DNA of 64,000 nucleotides from Streptomyces laurentii (lineage in GTDB: Bacteria; Actinomycetota; Actinomycetes; Streptomycetales; Streptomycetaceae): positions 7,009,501-7,073,500 of the forward strand of contig AP017424.1 of assembly GCA_002355495.1 (NCBI GenBank), given 5' to 3'. A program made the translations under genes and the position numbers. This document shows positions 1 through 7,839 of the stretch, piece by piece. Positions within the stretch are counted from its first letter, which is position 1. Each line of letters begins with the position of its first letter. The notes beneath the pieces were generated by a model, which saw only the letters and a program-made list of their open reading frames with translations, did not search any database and was not told the DNA's origin.

Positions 1-661
1 GCACGCCATCGGCCGCGAGGAGCAGGACGCCTTCGCCCTCGCCAGCCACCGCAAGGCCGCCGCGGCGTGGGCCGAGGGGCTGTACGACGGGGAGGTCGTC
101 CCGTACGAGGGCGTGGACCTGGTCCGCGACGAGTGCATCCGCGACACCACCTCGCCGGAGGCCCTGGCCAAGCTCAAGCCCTCCTTCCGCCCCGACGGCA
201 CCGTCACCGCCGGCAACGCCTCCCCGCTCAACGACGGCGCCGCGGCGCTGCTGCTGGTCGACGAGGCCGGACTGCGCGAGACCGGACGCGAGCCCCTCGC
301 CCGGATCCGGGCCTCCGCCGTCACCGGCGTCGAGCCGCAGCTCTTCGGGCTCGGCCCGGTGGAGGCGGTGCGCCGCGCGCTGGACAAGGCCGGGCGGGGC
401 TTCGCCGACCTGACCACCTTCGAGCTGAACGAGGCGTTCGCCGCCCAGGCCCTCGGCTGCCTGGCCGAGTGGCCGGAGCTGGACCCGGCCCGGGTCAACC
501 CGCGCGGTGGCGCCATCGCGATCGGCCACCCGCTCGGCGCCTCGGGCGCCCGGCTCACCGGCGCGGTCGCCCACCAGCTCGCGGCGGCCGGCTCGGGTAC
601 GGGCCTCGCCGCGCTCTGCATCGGCGTCGGCCAGGGCCTCGCGTTGGTCCTGGAGCGCTGA
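1..661 (+). CDS. Thiolase (acetyl-CoA acetyltransferase family), 5' end outside window
   Basis: C-terminal 219 residues of a thiolase, open from the first base (codons begin at base 2). Thiolases interconvert acetyl-CoA and acetoacetyl-CoA, or cleave longer 3-ketoacyl-CoAs, in the cytoplasm. Visible family marks are NEAFA, the glycine-rich block GGAIAIGHPLGASGAR with its catalytic His, and CIGVGQG near the C terminus with the second catalytic Cys. The nucleophilic Cys of the N-terminal half lies outside the window. It stops with TGA at 659-661, about 100 bp before a strong hairpin that also ends the facing thioredoxin gene. Substrate chain length (biosynthetic AtoB type or degradative FadA/PcaF type) cannot be decided from this part. 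Confidence 0.93.
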   Translation, partial: HAIGREEQDAFALASHRKAAAAWAEGLYDGEVVPYEGVDLVRDECIRDTTSPEALAKLKPSFRPDGTVTAGNASPLNDGAAALLLVDEAGLRETGREPLARIRASAVTGVEPQLFGLGPVEAVRRALDKAGRGFADLTTFELNEAFAAQALGCLAEWPELDPARVNPRGGAIAIGHPLGASGARLTGAVAHQLAAAGSGTGLAALCIGVGQGLALVLER

Positions 662-762
662 GCCCCGGCCGAGCCCCGGCCGAGCTCCGGCCGGGTGTGC
701 CCTTCGGCTGAGCCCTTCGGCCCGGCCGCGTACGCCCCGGCCGCTCCCACGCGTACGAAAAA

Positions 763-787
763 GGCGGCCCGGTTCTCCCGGGCCGCC
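763..787. terminator. Bidirectional terminator hairpin between thiolase and thioredoxin
   Basis: Perfect 10-bp G/C inverted repeat (763-772 and 778-787) with a 5-nt loop. It is preceded by a short A run, which becomes a U run on the minus-strand transcript. It lies between two converging stop codons, so it can serve both genes. Confidence 0.8.
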
Positions 788-803
788 CTTCGTCACACGC
801 GGG

Positions 804-1184
804 TTACTTCTCCTGCGCGGCACCGGCCTGCTGGTCGGCGACGGACTTGCGGACCTCGTCCATGTCCAGCTTGCGGGCCTGGCCGATGACATCCTCCAGC
901 GCGGCCTCCGGCAGCGCGCCGGGCTGCGCGAAGATCGCCACCTTGTCCCGGACGATCATCAGAGTCGGGATCGAGCGGATCTCGAAGGCCGCCGCCAGCT
1001 CCTGCTGCGCCTCGGTGTCCACCTTGGCGAAGACCAGATCCTGGTGACGCTCGGAGGCCGCCTCGAACACGGGACCGAACTGACGGCACGGACCGCACCA
1101 GGAAGCCCAGAAGTCGATCAGAACGAAATCGTTGTCACTCACGATCTCGTCGAAGTTGTCCTTGGTGAGCTCAACCGTGCTCAT
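804..1184 (-). CDS. trxA: Thioredoxin
   Basis: 126-aa cytoplasmic thioredoxin that reduces protein disulfides using electrons from thioredoxin reductase. The active site WCGPC has its cysteines at residues 30 and 33, after the usual DFWAS strand, and the cis-proline segment SIPTLMI is present; length fits the family. ATG at 1182-1184 follows a GGCAGGAAG ribosome-binding region. The C-terminal tail (DQQAGAAQEK) is slightly longer than in minimal thioredoxins. It is divergent from a flavoprotein disulfide reductase gene, so the two redox genes share a promoter region. No thioredoxin reductase gene is in the window, so this is probably one of several thioredoxins in the genome. Confidence 0.95.
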   Translation of the reverse strand: MSTVELTKDNFDEIVSDNDFVLIDFWASWCGPCRQFGPVFEAASERHQDLVFAKVDTEAQQELAAAFEIRSIPTLMIVRDKVAIFAQPGALPEAALEDVIGQARKLDMDEVRKSVADQQAGAAQEK

Positions 1185-1397
1185 GCTTCCTGCCTTTCCT
1201 GGTGCAGCGTCGGGTACGCCGTCCTCCACCGTCCCTCGGGGGGACTCGTCACGCTCAACGGCGTAGCGGGTGTCTCTATTCCGCCTCGTCCCCAGCAGAC
1301 TGTCCCCATGACTGGAGTGGCGGACCACAGCGGACCCGAAGCGCACGGAGCACATGAAGCACGAGAAGCACACGAAGCACCAGACGTACACGGACAG

Positions 1398-2861
1398 ATG
1401 AACGAACGGATGTACGACCTGGTGGTCCTGGGCGCGGGACCCGTCGGCGAGAACGTGGCCGACCGGGCCCGCGCCGCCGGGCTCACCACGGCCATCGTGG
1501 AGAGCGAGCTGGTCGGCGGCGAATGCTCCTACTGGGCCTGCATGCCCAGCAAGGCGCTGCTCCGCCCGGCCATCGCCCGCTCCGAGGCGCTCCAGGTGCC
1601 GGGGCTGCGCGGCCAGGTCGCCGGCCCCCTCGACGCCCACGAGGTCCTCGCCCACCGCGACGCGATCGTCGGCGACTGGCAGGACGACGGCCAGGCGGAC
1701 TGGGTGAAGTCCATCGGCGCCGACCTCTACCGCGGCCACGGCCGCCTCGACGGCCCGCGCCGCGTCACCGTCCAGGGAACCGAGGGCGACCGTCATGTGC
1801 TGACCGCCCGGCACGCGGTCGCGGTCTGCACCGGCAGCCGCGCCGCCCTGCCCGACCTGCCCGGACTGGACGGCGCCCGGCCCTGGACGAGCCGGGAGGC
1901 GACCAGCTCCGGCCGGGTGCCCGACCGGCTGATCGTGGTCGGCGGCGGGGTGGTCGCGGCCGAGATGGCGACCGCCTGGCAGGCGCTGGGCGCGCGGGTG
2001 ACCGTGCTGGTCCGGGGTGCGGGCCTGCTGCCCCGGATGGAACCCTTCGTCGGCGAGCACGTCGCCGCCGCTCTCATCGAACGCGGCGCCGACGTCCGGA
2101 CCGGGGTCAACGTCGCGGCCGTCGTACGGGACGGGAGCAGCGGACCGGTCACGGTCGTCCTGGACGACGGCGAGCAGGTCATGGGCGACGAGGTCCTGTT
2201 CGCGACCGGGCGCCGGCCGCGTACCGAGGACATCGGCCTGGAGACGGTCGGCCTGGCGCCCGGCGGCTGGCTCGACGTGGACGACAGCCTGCGCGTCACC
2301 GGCCACGACTGGCTCTACGCCGTCGGAGACGTCAACCACCGCGCGCTGCTCACCCACCAGGGCAAGTACCAGGCGCGGATCGCGGGCGCCGCCATCGCCG
2401 CCCGCGCGGCGGACGGAACGGGGGAGGGAGCAGGGGCGGGGATCGGGGACGCCGGTCCGTGGAGCCCGTACGCGGCGACCGCCGACCACGCGGCCGTACC
2501 GCAGGTGGTGTTCACGGACCCCGAGGCGGGCGCCGTCGGGATCTCGCTGGCCGAGGCCGAAGCCGCCGGGCGCGAGGTCCGGGCCGTCGACCTCGACCTC
2601 ACGGCGGTCGCCGGCGCCGGGCTCTACGCCCAGGGCTACCGGGGACACGTGCGCATGATCGTGGATCCGGACAGCGAGACCCTCCTCGGCGTCACCTTCG
2701 TCGGTCCCGGTACGGGCGAACTCGTCCACGCGGCCACCATCGCGGTCGTCGGCCAGGTGCCGATCGCCCGGCTCTGGCACGCCGTCCCGTCCTATCCGAC
2801 GCTGAGCGAGATCTGGCTGCGGCTCCTTGAGGCGTACCGGGACGGGGCCGGCCGGCCGTGA
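1398..2861 (+). CDS. FAD-dependent pyridine nucleotide-disulfide oxidoreductase
   Basis: About 487 aa, class I disulfide reductase (dihydrolipoamide dehydrogenase, mercuric and mycothione reductase superfamily). Features in order: FAD-binding GAGPVGENVAD, redox-active Cys pair in GGECSYWACMPSK (five residues apart, as in the family), NAD(P)-binding VVGGGVVAAEMA, the second FAD motif LYAVGDVN, and a C-terminal dimer domain with an H-x2-P-x2-P-T-x-S-E stretch corresponding to the His-Glu catalytic pair. The exact substrate is unknown. Start: ATG 1398 is chosen because homology begins just after it. An in-frame ATG at 1308 would add a His/Glu-rich, low-complexity leader, and neither start has a strong Shine-Dalgarno. 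The stop overlaps the next GTG by 4 nt, implying translational coupling to the exonuclease-like gene. Confidence 0.88.
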   Translation: MNERMYDLVVLGAGPVGENVADRARAAGLTTAIVESELVGGECSYWACMPSKALLRPAIARSEALQVPGLRGQVAGPLDAHEVLAHRDAIVGDWQDDGQADWVKSIGADLYRGHGRLDGPRRVTVQGTEGDRHVLTARHAVAVCTGSRAALPDLPGLDGARPWTSREATSSGRVPDRLIVVGGGVVAAEMATAWQALGARVTVLVRGAGLLPRMEPFVGEHVAAALIERGADVRTGVNVAAVVRDGSSGPVTVVLDDGEQVMGDEVLFATGRRPRTEDIGLETVGLAPGGWLDVDDSLRVTGHDWLYAVGDVNHRALLTHQGKYQARIAGAAIAARAADGTGEGAGAGIGDAGPWSPYAATADHAAVPQVVFTDPEAGAVGISLAEAEAAGREVRAVDLDLTAVAGAGLYAQGYRGHVRMIVDPDSETLLGVTFVGPGTGELVHAATIAVVGQVPIARLWHAVPSYPTLSEIWLRLLEAYRDGAGRP

Positions 2862-3700
2862 GCCCCGGGGAGCGGGCCGGGGAACAGGTGGAAGGAGGGG
2901 CGGCGGAACGGGCCGGTGAGGGGGCGGGGGAGCGGGCGGGGGAGCGGACCAACGCGTACGACGCGACCTGCGCCCGCTGCGGCGGCCCGGTCCCGGCCGG
3001 CACCGGGCTGCTGAGGCACGGCCCGAAGAGCTGGGAGGTGTACCACCCCGCGCACGCCCCCACCCCCGGCCCGCCCCCGCGCGGCGACCACCCGGGCTGG
3101 CACCGGCGGCCCCTGCTGTCCCTGGACATCGGGGCCACCGGGAACCGCCCGGCCGTGGACCGGATCCACTCCGCGGCGCTGTACGGGAGCGACGGCACCG
3201 CCCGCGACTGGCGGGCGGACCCCGGCGCCGACGCCCTTTCCCCGGCCGCGCTCGACGATCTCGCCGACCATGCCGCCGCCCCGCTGGCCGCCGGGGAGCT
3301 CCTCGTCGTCTGGTTCGCCCCGCACGTCCTGTCGACCCTGCACGCCGAACTCGTCCGCCATGGTCTCGCCCCGCTCACCGAGCGCCTCACGACCGGCGTG
3401 GCCCCGATCTGCGACCCCCTCGTCCTGGACCGGCACGCCGACCGCTACAGGCCGGGCGGCCGCTCCCTGCGGGCCGTCGCCGACTGGTACGGCGTCCCCC
3501 TCGACCACCCCGGCGACCCCGCGGCGGACGCGACGGCGGCCCTGCTGCTGGCTCAGGAGGTCGCCGCGCGACACCCGCCCCTCGCCCGGTTCTCCCGCCC
3601 GGCGCTGCACGCCGAACAGATCCTCTGGTACGCCGACCAGACGAGCCGTCACCCCGACGCCCCCGACTGGCCGTTCACACCGGTGGAGCCGAAGCCGTAG
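2858..3700 (+). CDS. DEDDh exonuclease-like protein, probably catalytically degenerate
   Basis: 280 aa. A disordered N terminus and a possible half zinc ribbon (CARCGG, then a His pair) precede a region from about residue 87 with the layout of DnaQ/RNase T 3'-5' exonucleases. Exo I appears as SLDIGATG: the first Asp (D90) stays, but the Glu two residues on is Gly. The Exo II segment (VWFAPHVLSTL) lacks its Asp. In Exo III (GDPAADATAAL) the final Asp (D224) stays but the usual His aligns with Gly. Three of the catalytic positions therefore seem lost. The fold assignment comes from motif spacing only. GTG start overlaps the flavoprotein stop (GTGA). Role unknown; nucleic-acid binding without cleavage is possible. 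Confidence 0.75.
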   Translation: MSPGERAGEQVEGGAAERAGEGAGERAGERTNAYDATCARCGGPVPAGTGLLRHGPKSWEVYHPAHAPTPGPPPRGDHPGWHRRPLLSLDIGATGNRPAVDRIHSAALYGSDGTARDWRADPGADALSPAALDDLADHAAAPLAAGELLVVWFAPHVLSTLHAELVRHGLAPLTERLTTGVAPICDPLVLDRHADRYRPGGRSLRAVADWYGVPLDHPGDPAADATAALLLAQEVAARHPPLARFSRPALHAEQILWYADQTSRHPDAPDWPFTPVEPKP

Positions 3701-3786
3701 GAGCCCCCACCGGCGGACGGATGACGAAGATGCGCCGACAGTCCATGCGCTTCCCCGTCATGCCCTGTCAGTGCCGGCACGCCCCG

Positions 3787-4734
3787 TCAGTGACCGTTGG
3801 CGCTCGTCGTCACGGTCATGCGCCGGGTGAACGTGGCGCCGCCGTCGGCCGACTCGTACACCCCGTCCTGAGTGGCCGCGAGGATCCGGCGGGCGTCGAC
3901 GGCGGTCAGCGCCTGCGGCGCCCCGCCCGGCACGGTCGACACCCGGCTCCAGGTTGCCCCCGCGTCACCGCTGCGCAGCAGCACGCCCGCCGGGTCGACG
4001 CCGAACAACGCGTCCGGCGCGGCCCAGGAGACGTACGCGACGACCTGCGGCGACAGCGGCGCGCCGAAGGTGCGGCCGCCGTCCGTGCTGCGTACCACGC
4101 CCTGTTCGGTGGTCGCGAGCACGGTGGCCCGGTCGGCCGTGGAGGAAGGGCCGCCGGGGGAGACGGCGATGTCGAGCGCGCGCAGGGCGGCCCGGTCCTC
4201 CCAGGCGACGCCGTCCTGGCTCACGCGCAGCAGGCCGTGGGTGGCGTCGTAGCCGAAGAGGGCCGCGTCCTCCGCACCACGAGACGTGCTCCGTGCGGTG
4301 TCGAGCGCGTGGAAATCGACCTTTCCGGCGAGGGACTTGGTGGTCCAGGAGGCTCCCCGGTCGGTGGACTCGATCAGACCGAGATCGGCGGGGGCGTCGC
4401 TGCCGGGCGCCGGGTGACCGCTGGCGAGGAAGGTGCCCCGCGCGGTCACGGCGAAGCCCATGAAGTCGTCCTGCCGGTCGCCGACGAGCCGGGCCTGCCC
4501 GCCCGGGCCGGGCGTGTACACGCCCTTGTGCGTGGCCACGTAGAGGGCGCCGCCCGCGGTGCCGACGCCATGGATGTGACTCAGCCCGTCGGCGGAGCTC
4601 GCCGCGTCATCGGAACCGGAACCGGAACGGGAACCGGAGCCGGTGTCCGTCGCGGTGCCGCAGGAGGTGAGAACGAGAGAAAGGGAGAGAACGAGGAGGG
4701 CCGAGACGGCCGGAAGGGTGCGCTGACGCTTCAT
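3787..4734 (-). CDS. BNR/sortilin-like lipoprotein (F510_1955-type)
   Basis: 315 aa. Lipoprotein signal with lipobox LTSC (Cys about residue 25), a Ser/Gly/Asp linker, then a beta-propeller with several Asp-box-like turns (STDRGASW, STDGGRTF, SGDAGATW, SADGGATF), as in sialidase and photosystem-stability/Ycf48-like folds. It should be anchored to the outer face of the membrane. No sialidase catalytic Arg triad is evident, so an enzymatic role is not implied. It is last in a minus-strand set with DUF305 and DUF6153 proteins, a combination I associate with copper handling. A strong hairpin separates it from the DUF305 gene and may lower its expression relative to the upstream genes. Confidence 0.85.
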   Translation of the reverse strand: MKRQRTLPAVSALLVLSLSLVLTSCGTATDTGSGSRSGSGSDDAASSADGLSHIHGVGTAGGALYVATHKGVYTPGPGGQARLVGDRQDDFMGFAVTARGTFLASGHPAPGSDAPADLGLIESTDRGASWTTKSLAGKVDFHALDTARSTSRGAEDAALFGYDATHGLLRVSQDGVAWEDRAALRALDIAVSPGGPSSTADRATVLATTEQGVVRSTDGGRTFGAPLSPQVVAYVSWAAPDALFGVDPAGVLLRSGDAGATWSRVSTVPGGAPQALTAVDARRILAATQDGVYESADGGATFTRRMTVTTSANGH

Positions 4735-4763
4735 GGGGGTGTGGTTCCAGAGGTACGAGGGAA

Positions 4764-4814
4764 CGGCGGTCCCGTACGAGACGTACGAGACGTACGAGAC
4801 GTACGGGACCGCCG
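4764..4814. repeat. 15-bp inverted repeat enclosing GTACGAGAC tandem copies
   Basis: Perfect 15-bp arms at 4764-4778 and 4800-4814. The 21-nt loop and inner arms hold consecutive copies of a 9-bp GTACGAGAC unit. It sits between the DUF305 and BNR lipoprotein genes of one presumed operon, so it could be an attenuator, an RNA-stability element or a partial terminator. Confidence 0.7.
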
Positions 4815-4834
4815 GGGCCGGGCCGAGGAGCAGG

Positions 4835-5464
4835 TCAGAGCCGCTCGAGGATCTTCTTCAGCTGGGCGATCTCGGCCGCCTGGGTGCGCACGACGTCGTC
4901 GGCCACCTTCTTGGCCTCGGCGTCGCTGCCGCCCGTCTGCTCCGTCTTGGCCATGTCCACCGCACCCTCGTGGTGGGCGATCATCAGCTCGGCGAACTTG
5001 CGGTCGAAGGCCTTGCCCTTGGTCGCGGCCAGGTCCTTCATGTCCTGCTCGGACATCATCCCGGCCATGCTGTGGCCGCCGCCGGCCATCGCCTCCGGCT
5101 TGTTCCAGGTCTTGAGCCAGGACTTCATCTTCTGGATCTCCGGGTCCTGGGCCTTCTTGATGTCCTCGACGAGCTTCTTCACCTCGGCGTCCGCCGCCCG
5201 CCCGTCGGCGAGCTTCGCCATCTCCAGGGCCTGCTCGTGGTGCGGGATCATCATCTGCGCGAACATCACGTCCGCGTCGTTGAAGCCGCCGGCGGGGGAG
5301 GCGGCCGCGGACGTCTTGCCGCCGTGGTCCATGCCGCTCATGGCGTCGTCGGACGTGTCGGCGCCGCCGCAGGCGGCGAGCAGCAGCGCGGCGGCGGTGA
5401 CGCCACCGGCCAGCGCGAGCCGGCGGGCGGCGGCGCGGTTCTTGAAGGTCGTGAAAGCACGCAT
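4835..5464 (-). CDS. DUF305 family lipoprotein
   Basis: 209 aa. Signal peptide with lipobox LAAC (Cys about residue 32), a short Met/His/Asp-rich stretch (SGMDHGG), then the DUF305 four-helix region with two family hallmarks, MMIPHHEQALEMA and LMIAHHEGAVDMA. The paired His and nearby Met residues are likely metal ligands. DUF305 proteins are common beside copper-resistance genes, and the Met/His-rich part agrees with a copper-binding role at the membrane exterior; no direct evidence exists here. ATG at 5462-5464 follows a GAGGTGTG ribosome-binding region. It lies 87 bp after the DUF6153 gene in the same direction, presumably under the CsoR-like operator near 6050. Confidence 0.9.
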   Translation of the reverse strand: MRAFTTFKNRAAARRLALAGGVTAAALLLAACGGADTSDDAMSGMDHGGKTSAAASPAGGFNDADVMFAQMMIPHHEQALEMAKLADGRAADAEVKKLVEDIKKAQDPEIQKMKSWLKTWNKPEAMAGGGHSMAGMMSEQDMKDLAATKGKAFDRKFAELMIAHHEGAVDMAKTEQTGGSDAEAKKVADDVVRTQAAEIAQLKKILERL

Positions 5465-5551
5465 GGGTCACACCTCGTGTGTGTCGGTCTCGGTACGGGA
5501 TCGGTCGTGCGCGTCCGCGGGCAGCGCGAAGCGCCCGCGAGGCGGTACGGC

Positions 5552-6013
5552 CTAGGTACGGAGAACCGACAGGACGGCGAGGTCGGGCGGCCGCGGCGGC
5601 GGGGCGTGCGGGACGCGTACGGTCCGCAGCCGGGCGAGCGGCGCGGTGCCGCGACCATGCCGGCGGGCGAGGGCGGCCCGGAGTAGCGCGGCCAGCAGCC
5701 AGGCGCCCAGGACGGCCACGCACAGCGTGGTCATGTCCATCCCGGAACCCGAGTGGGAACCGGGATCGTGTGCGGGGGACGCGTGCGGGGCACCATGCGC
5801 CGAGGCGAGGACGGTGCCGTCGTGGGCGGGGGCGGGTGCGGGGACGGCGGCGGTCATCGTCGTACCGTCCGCCATGCCGCCGGGCATCGCGTCCTTCGGG
5901 TGGCCGACCGTGTGCATCACGAACACGCCGAGTGCGAGCACGCCGACGAGCAGCAGATGCGCCAGGGCGCTGCCCGCTCGCGTACGCGCACGCCTCCGAG
6001 GTACCGGATGCAC
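5552..6013 (-). CDS. DUF6153-type membrane protein, Met/His-rich loop
   Basis: 153 aa with two hydrophobic segments (about residues 15-35 and 97-117). They flank an extracytoplasmic loop rich in His, Met, Pro and Asp (MPGGM, HDGT, HSGSGMDMTT), compatible with soft-metal binding. Start choice: the near-perfect Shine-Dalgarno AAGGAGGT (complement of 6021-6028) is 7 nt before GTG at 6011-6013. A GTG at 6020-6022 is in frame but sits against that Shine-Dalgarno and is rejected. First gene of the DUF6153, DUF305, BNR lipoprotein set. A CsoR-like palindrome lies just upstream. The biochemical role is unknown; a copper link is inferred from operator and neighbours. Confidence 0.82.
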   Translation of the reverse strand: MHPVPRRRARTRAGSALAHLLLVGVLALGVFVMHTVGHPKDAMPGGMADGTTMTAAVPAPAPAHDGTVLASAHGAPHASPAHDPGSHSGSGMDMTTLCVAVLGAWLLAALLRAALARRHGRGTAPLARLRTVRVPHAPPPRPPDLAVLSVLRT

Positions 6014-6047
6014 GGCTTCCACCTCCTTCGGAGACGACCCTACCGGA

Positions 6048-6062
6048 TACCCCGTGCGGGTA
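6048..6062. promoter_or_regulatory. CsoR-like operator, TACCC-N5-GGGTA
   Basis: Arms TACCC and GGGTA around CGTGC, 35 bp upstream of the DUF6153 start. The arms and spacing are identical to a site at 42877-42891 before the DUF1326 gene. The pattern resembles published copper-sensing CsoR operators (G/C-tract dyads ending in TA). Binding is inferred. Confidence 0.6.
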
Positions 6063-6114
6063 CCCGGCAGGAATCGCTCTATGTCACCTCGCGGTCACGC
6101 GGAGGTGTGCCGTG

Positions 6115-6462
6115 TCACTCCGGCAGCTCACCGGCCATGGCGGCGGCGAGCCGCAGATGCGGCGCGGCCTCGTCGCTGCGGCCCTGCCGCTCCAGGGTGC
6201 GGCCGAGCATCAGGCGGGCGTAGTGCTCGACGGGGTCGCGCTCAAGGATGACGCGCAGCTCCTCCTCGGCGCGGCCCAGCTGGGCGGAGTGGTAGTAGGC
6301 GCGGGCGAGCAGGAGGCGCTGGGCCGTCAGTTCGGGGTGCTCGGCGACCAGGCCGCGCAGGATGCGGACGGCCGTCAGGTATTCCTTCGCCTCGAAGAAC
6401 AGCTGCGCGCGGTCCCACTGGTCGGCCGCGGTGCCGAACTCGAAGTACGTCTCGTCGCTCAC
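6115..6462 (-). CDS. Small tetratricopeptide-repeat protein
   Basis: 115 aa, soluble, with about two and a half TPR units: AQLFFEAKEYLTAVRILRGL, then AYYHSAQLGRAEEELRVIL, then LGRTLERQGRSDEAAPHLR. This is a protein-protein interaction scaffold with no catalytic motif. GTG at 6460-6462 follows an AAAGGACGAGG ribosome-binding region. It is divergent from the pirin gene with 135 bp between them, an arrangement I recall as common in Streptomyces, which hints that they are co-regulated. Partner unknown. Confidence 0.85.
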   Translation of the reverse strand: MSDETYFEFGTAADQWDRAQLFFEAKEYLTAVRILRGLVAEHPELTAQRLLLARAYYHSAQLGRAEEELRVILERDPVEHYARLMLGRTLERQGRSDEAAPHLRLAAAMAGELPE

Positions 6463-6597
6463 TGTGCCTCGTCCTTTCCATCCCCGGCGGTCCTCCCGCC
6501 GTCGGCCCGAACAACACGCGGATGTGGTTGAACATTCCACTAAGATTCCGGTGCGGTCCACCCGGTGCCCCGCCCCGGGCGGGAATAGGTTGAGCCC

Positions 6598-7563
6598 ATG
6601 AGCAATCTTGATCGCCAGGCCGCGCTCCAGGTCTGCGGCGGCCGGGGCTTCGTGGTCGCCGAACCGGTACGGGAACTCCTCAGCCCCCGCCACGTCCAGC
6701 TCGGCGAATCCACCGAGGTCCGCCGACTGCTCCCCAACCTGGGCCGCCGCATGGTCGGCGCCTGGGCCTTCGTCGATCACTACGGCCCCGACGACATTGC
6801 CGACGAGCCCGGCATGCAGGTCCCGCCGCACCCCCACATGGGTCTGCAGACCGTCAGCTGGCTGCACGAGGGCGAGGTGCTGCACCGCGACTCCACCGGC
6901 AGCCTGCAGACCATCCGTCCGCGCGAGCTGGGCCTCATGACCTCCGGCCGGGCGATCTCCCACTCCGAGGAGAGCCCCCGCCCGCACGCCCGCTTCCTGC
7001 ACGGAGCCCAGCTCTGGGTCGCCCTTCCCGACGCCCACCGCCACGTCACACCGCACTTCCAGCACCACGCCGAACTCCCGAAGGTCACGGCCCCCGGCCT
7101 GACCGCCACGGTCATCCTCGGTGAACTCGACGGCGCGGTCTCCCCGGGCACCGCGTACACCCCGATCACCGGCGCCGACCTCACCCTCGCCGCCGGCACC
7201 GAGACCCGCCTCCCGCTCGACCCCGACTTCGAGTACGCGGTCCTCGCCATGTCCGGCGAGGCCCACGTCGACGACGTCCCCGTGCTGCCCGGCTCCATGC
7301 TCTACCTCGGCTGCGGCCGCACCGAACTCCCGCTGCGCGCCGCCTCCGACGCGGGCCTGATGCTCCTCGGCGGCGAGCCGTTCGACGAGGAGCTGGTCAT
7401 GTGGTGGAACTTCGTCGGCCGCTCGGACGCCGAGATCCGCCAGGCGCGGGAGGACTGGATGGCGGGCGACCGCTTCGGCGAGGTGAAGGGGTACGACGGA
7501 GGCCGGCTGGACGCGCCGGAGGTCCCGGCCACCCCGCTCAAGTCCCGGGGCCGGGTGCGCTGA
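6598..7563 (+). CDS. Pirin family protein
   Basis: 321-aa bicupin of the pirin family. The metal site is visible in VPPHPHMGLQTVSWLHEGEV, followed by a conserved His in SGRAISHSEESP; these His and Glu residues bind the cupin iron. The C-terminal cupin includes FVGRSDAEIRQAREDW, typical of pirins. Some pirins have quercetin dioxygenase or redox-cofactor roles; the function here is open. ATG at 6598 is the first start in the homologous block. The region before it holds a G-TGG-N9-CCAC near-palindrome around 6523-6540, a possible operator. No neighbour suggests a pathway. Confidence 0.92.
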   Translation: MSNLDRQAALQVCGGRGFVVAEPVRELLSPRHVQLGESTEVRRLLPNLGRRMVGAWAFVDHYGPDDIADEPGMQVPPHPHMGLQTVSWLHEGEVLHRDSTGSLQTIRPRELGLMTSGRAISHSEESPRPHARFLHGAQLWVALPDAHRHVTPHFQHHAELPKVTAPGLTATVILGELDGAVSPGTAYTPITGADLTLAAGTETRLPLDPDFEYAVLAMSGEAHVDDVPVLPGSMLYLGCGRTELPLRAASDAGLMLLGGEPFDEELVMWWNFVGRSDAEIRQAREDWMAGDRFGEVKGYDGGRLDAPEVPATPLKSRGRVR

Positions 7564-7839
7564 CCCTTTCTTCAAGGGCGGTGCCGGCTATGCCGTCTCG
7601 CTCCGAGGCCACTGGCGTGACAGGGAGGGACCTTGTTCGCATGGGGCACGCATCCGTTCTTCCGACCGAGCCCCCGGCCCGCACCGCACCGCACCGGACC
7701 ACAGGAGGATTGGCCCACCTGCGGGTCCCGGGGCACGCTGGGAGCGTGAGCTGCGCGCCGATCGTCACAAGGGGTGGGCGGGCAGGTCGGCCGGGCCGGG
7801 TCCGTCCGAGCGGCACACCCCCGATGACGGGCCGGCCTC

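Noticed and set aside
4771..4809. GTACGAGAC repeats as a CRISPR-like array
   Set aside because: Units are 9 bp and contiguous with no spacers; better read as a tandem repeat inside a hairpin.
6011..6022. Upstream GTG at 6020-6022 as DUF6153 start
   Set aside because: It abuts the Shine-Dalgarno AAGGAGGT; the GTG 9 nt further on has correct spacing.
7564..7839. Possible small gene between pirin and phosphodiesterase-like genes
   Set aside because: No frame with a start, ribosome-binding site and plausible composition; left as spacer.
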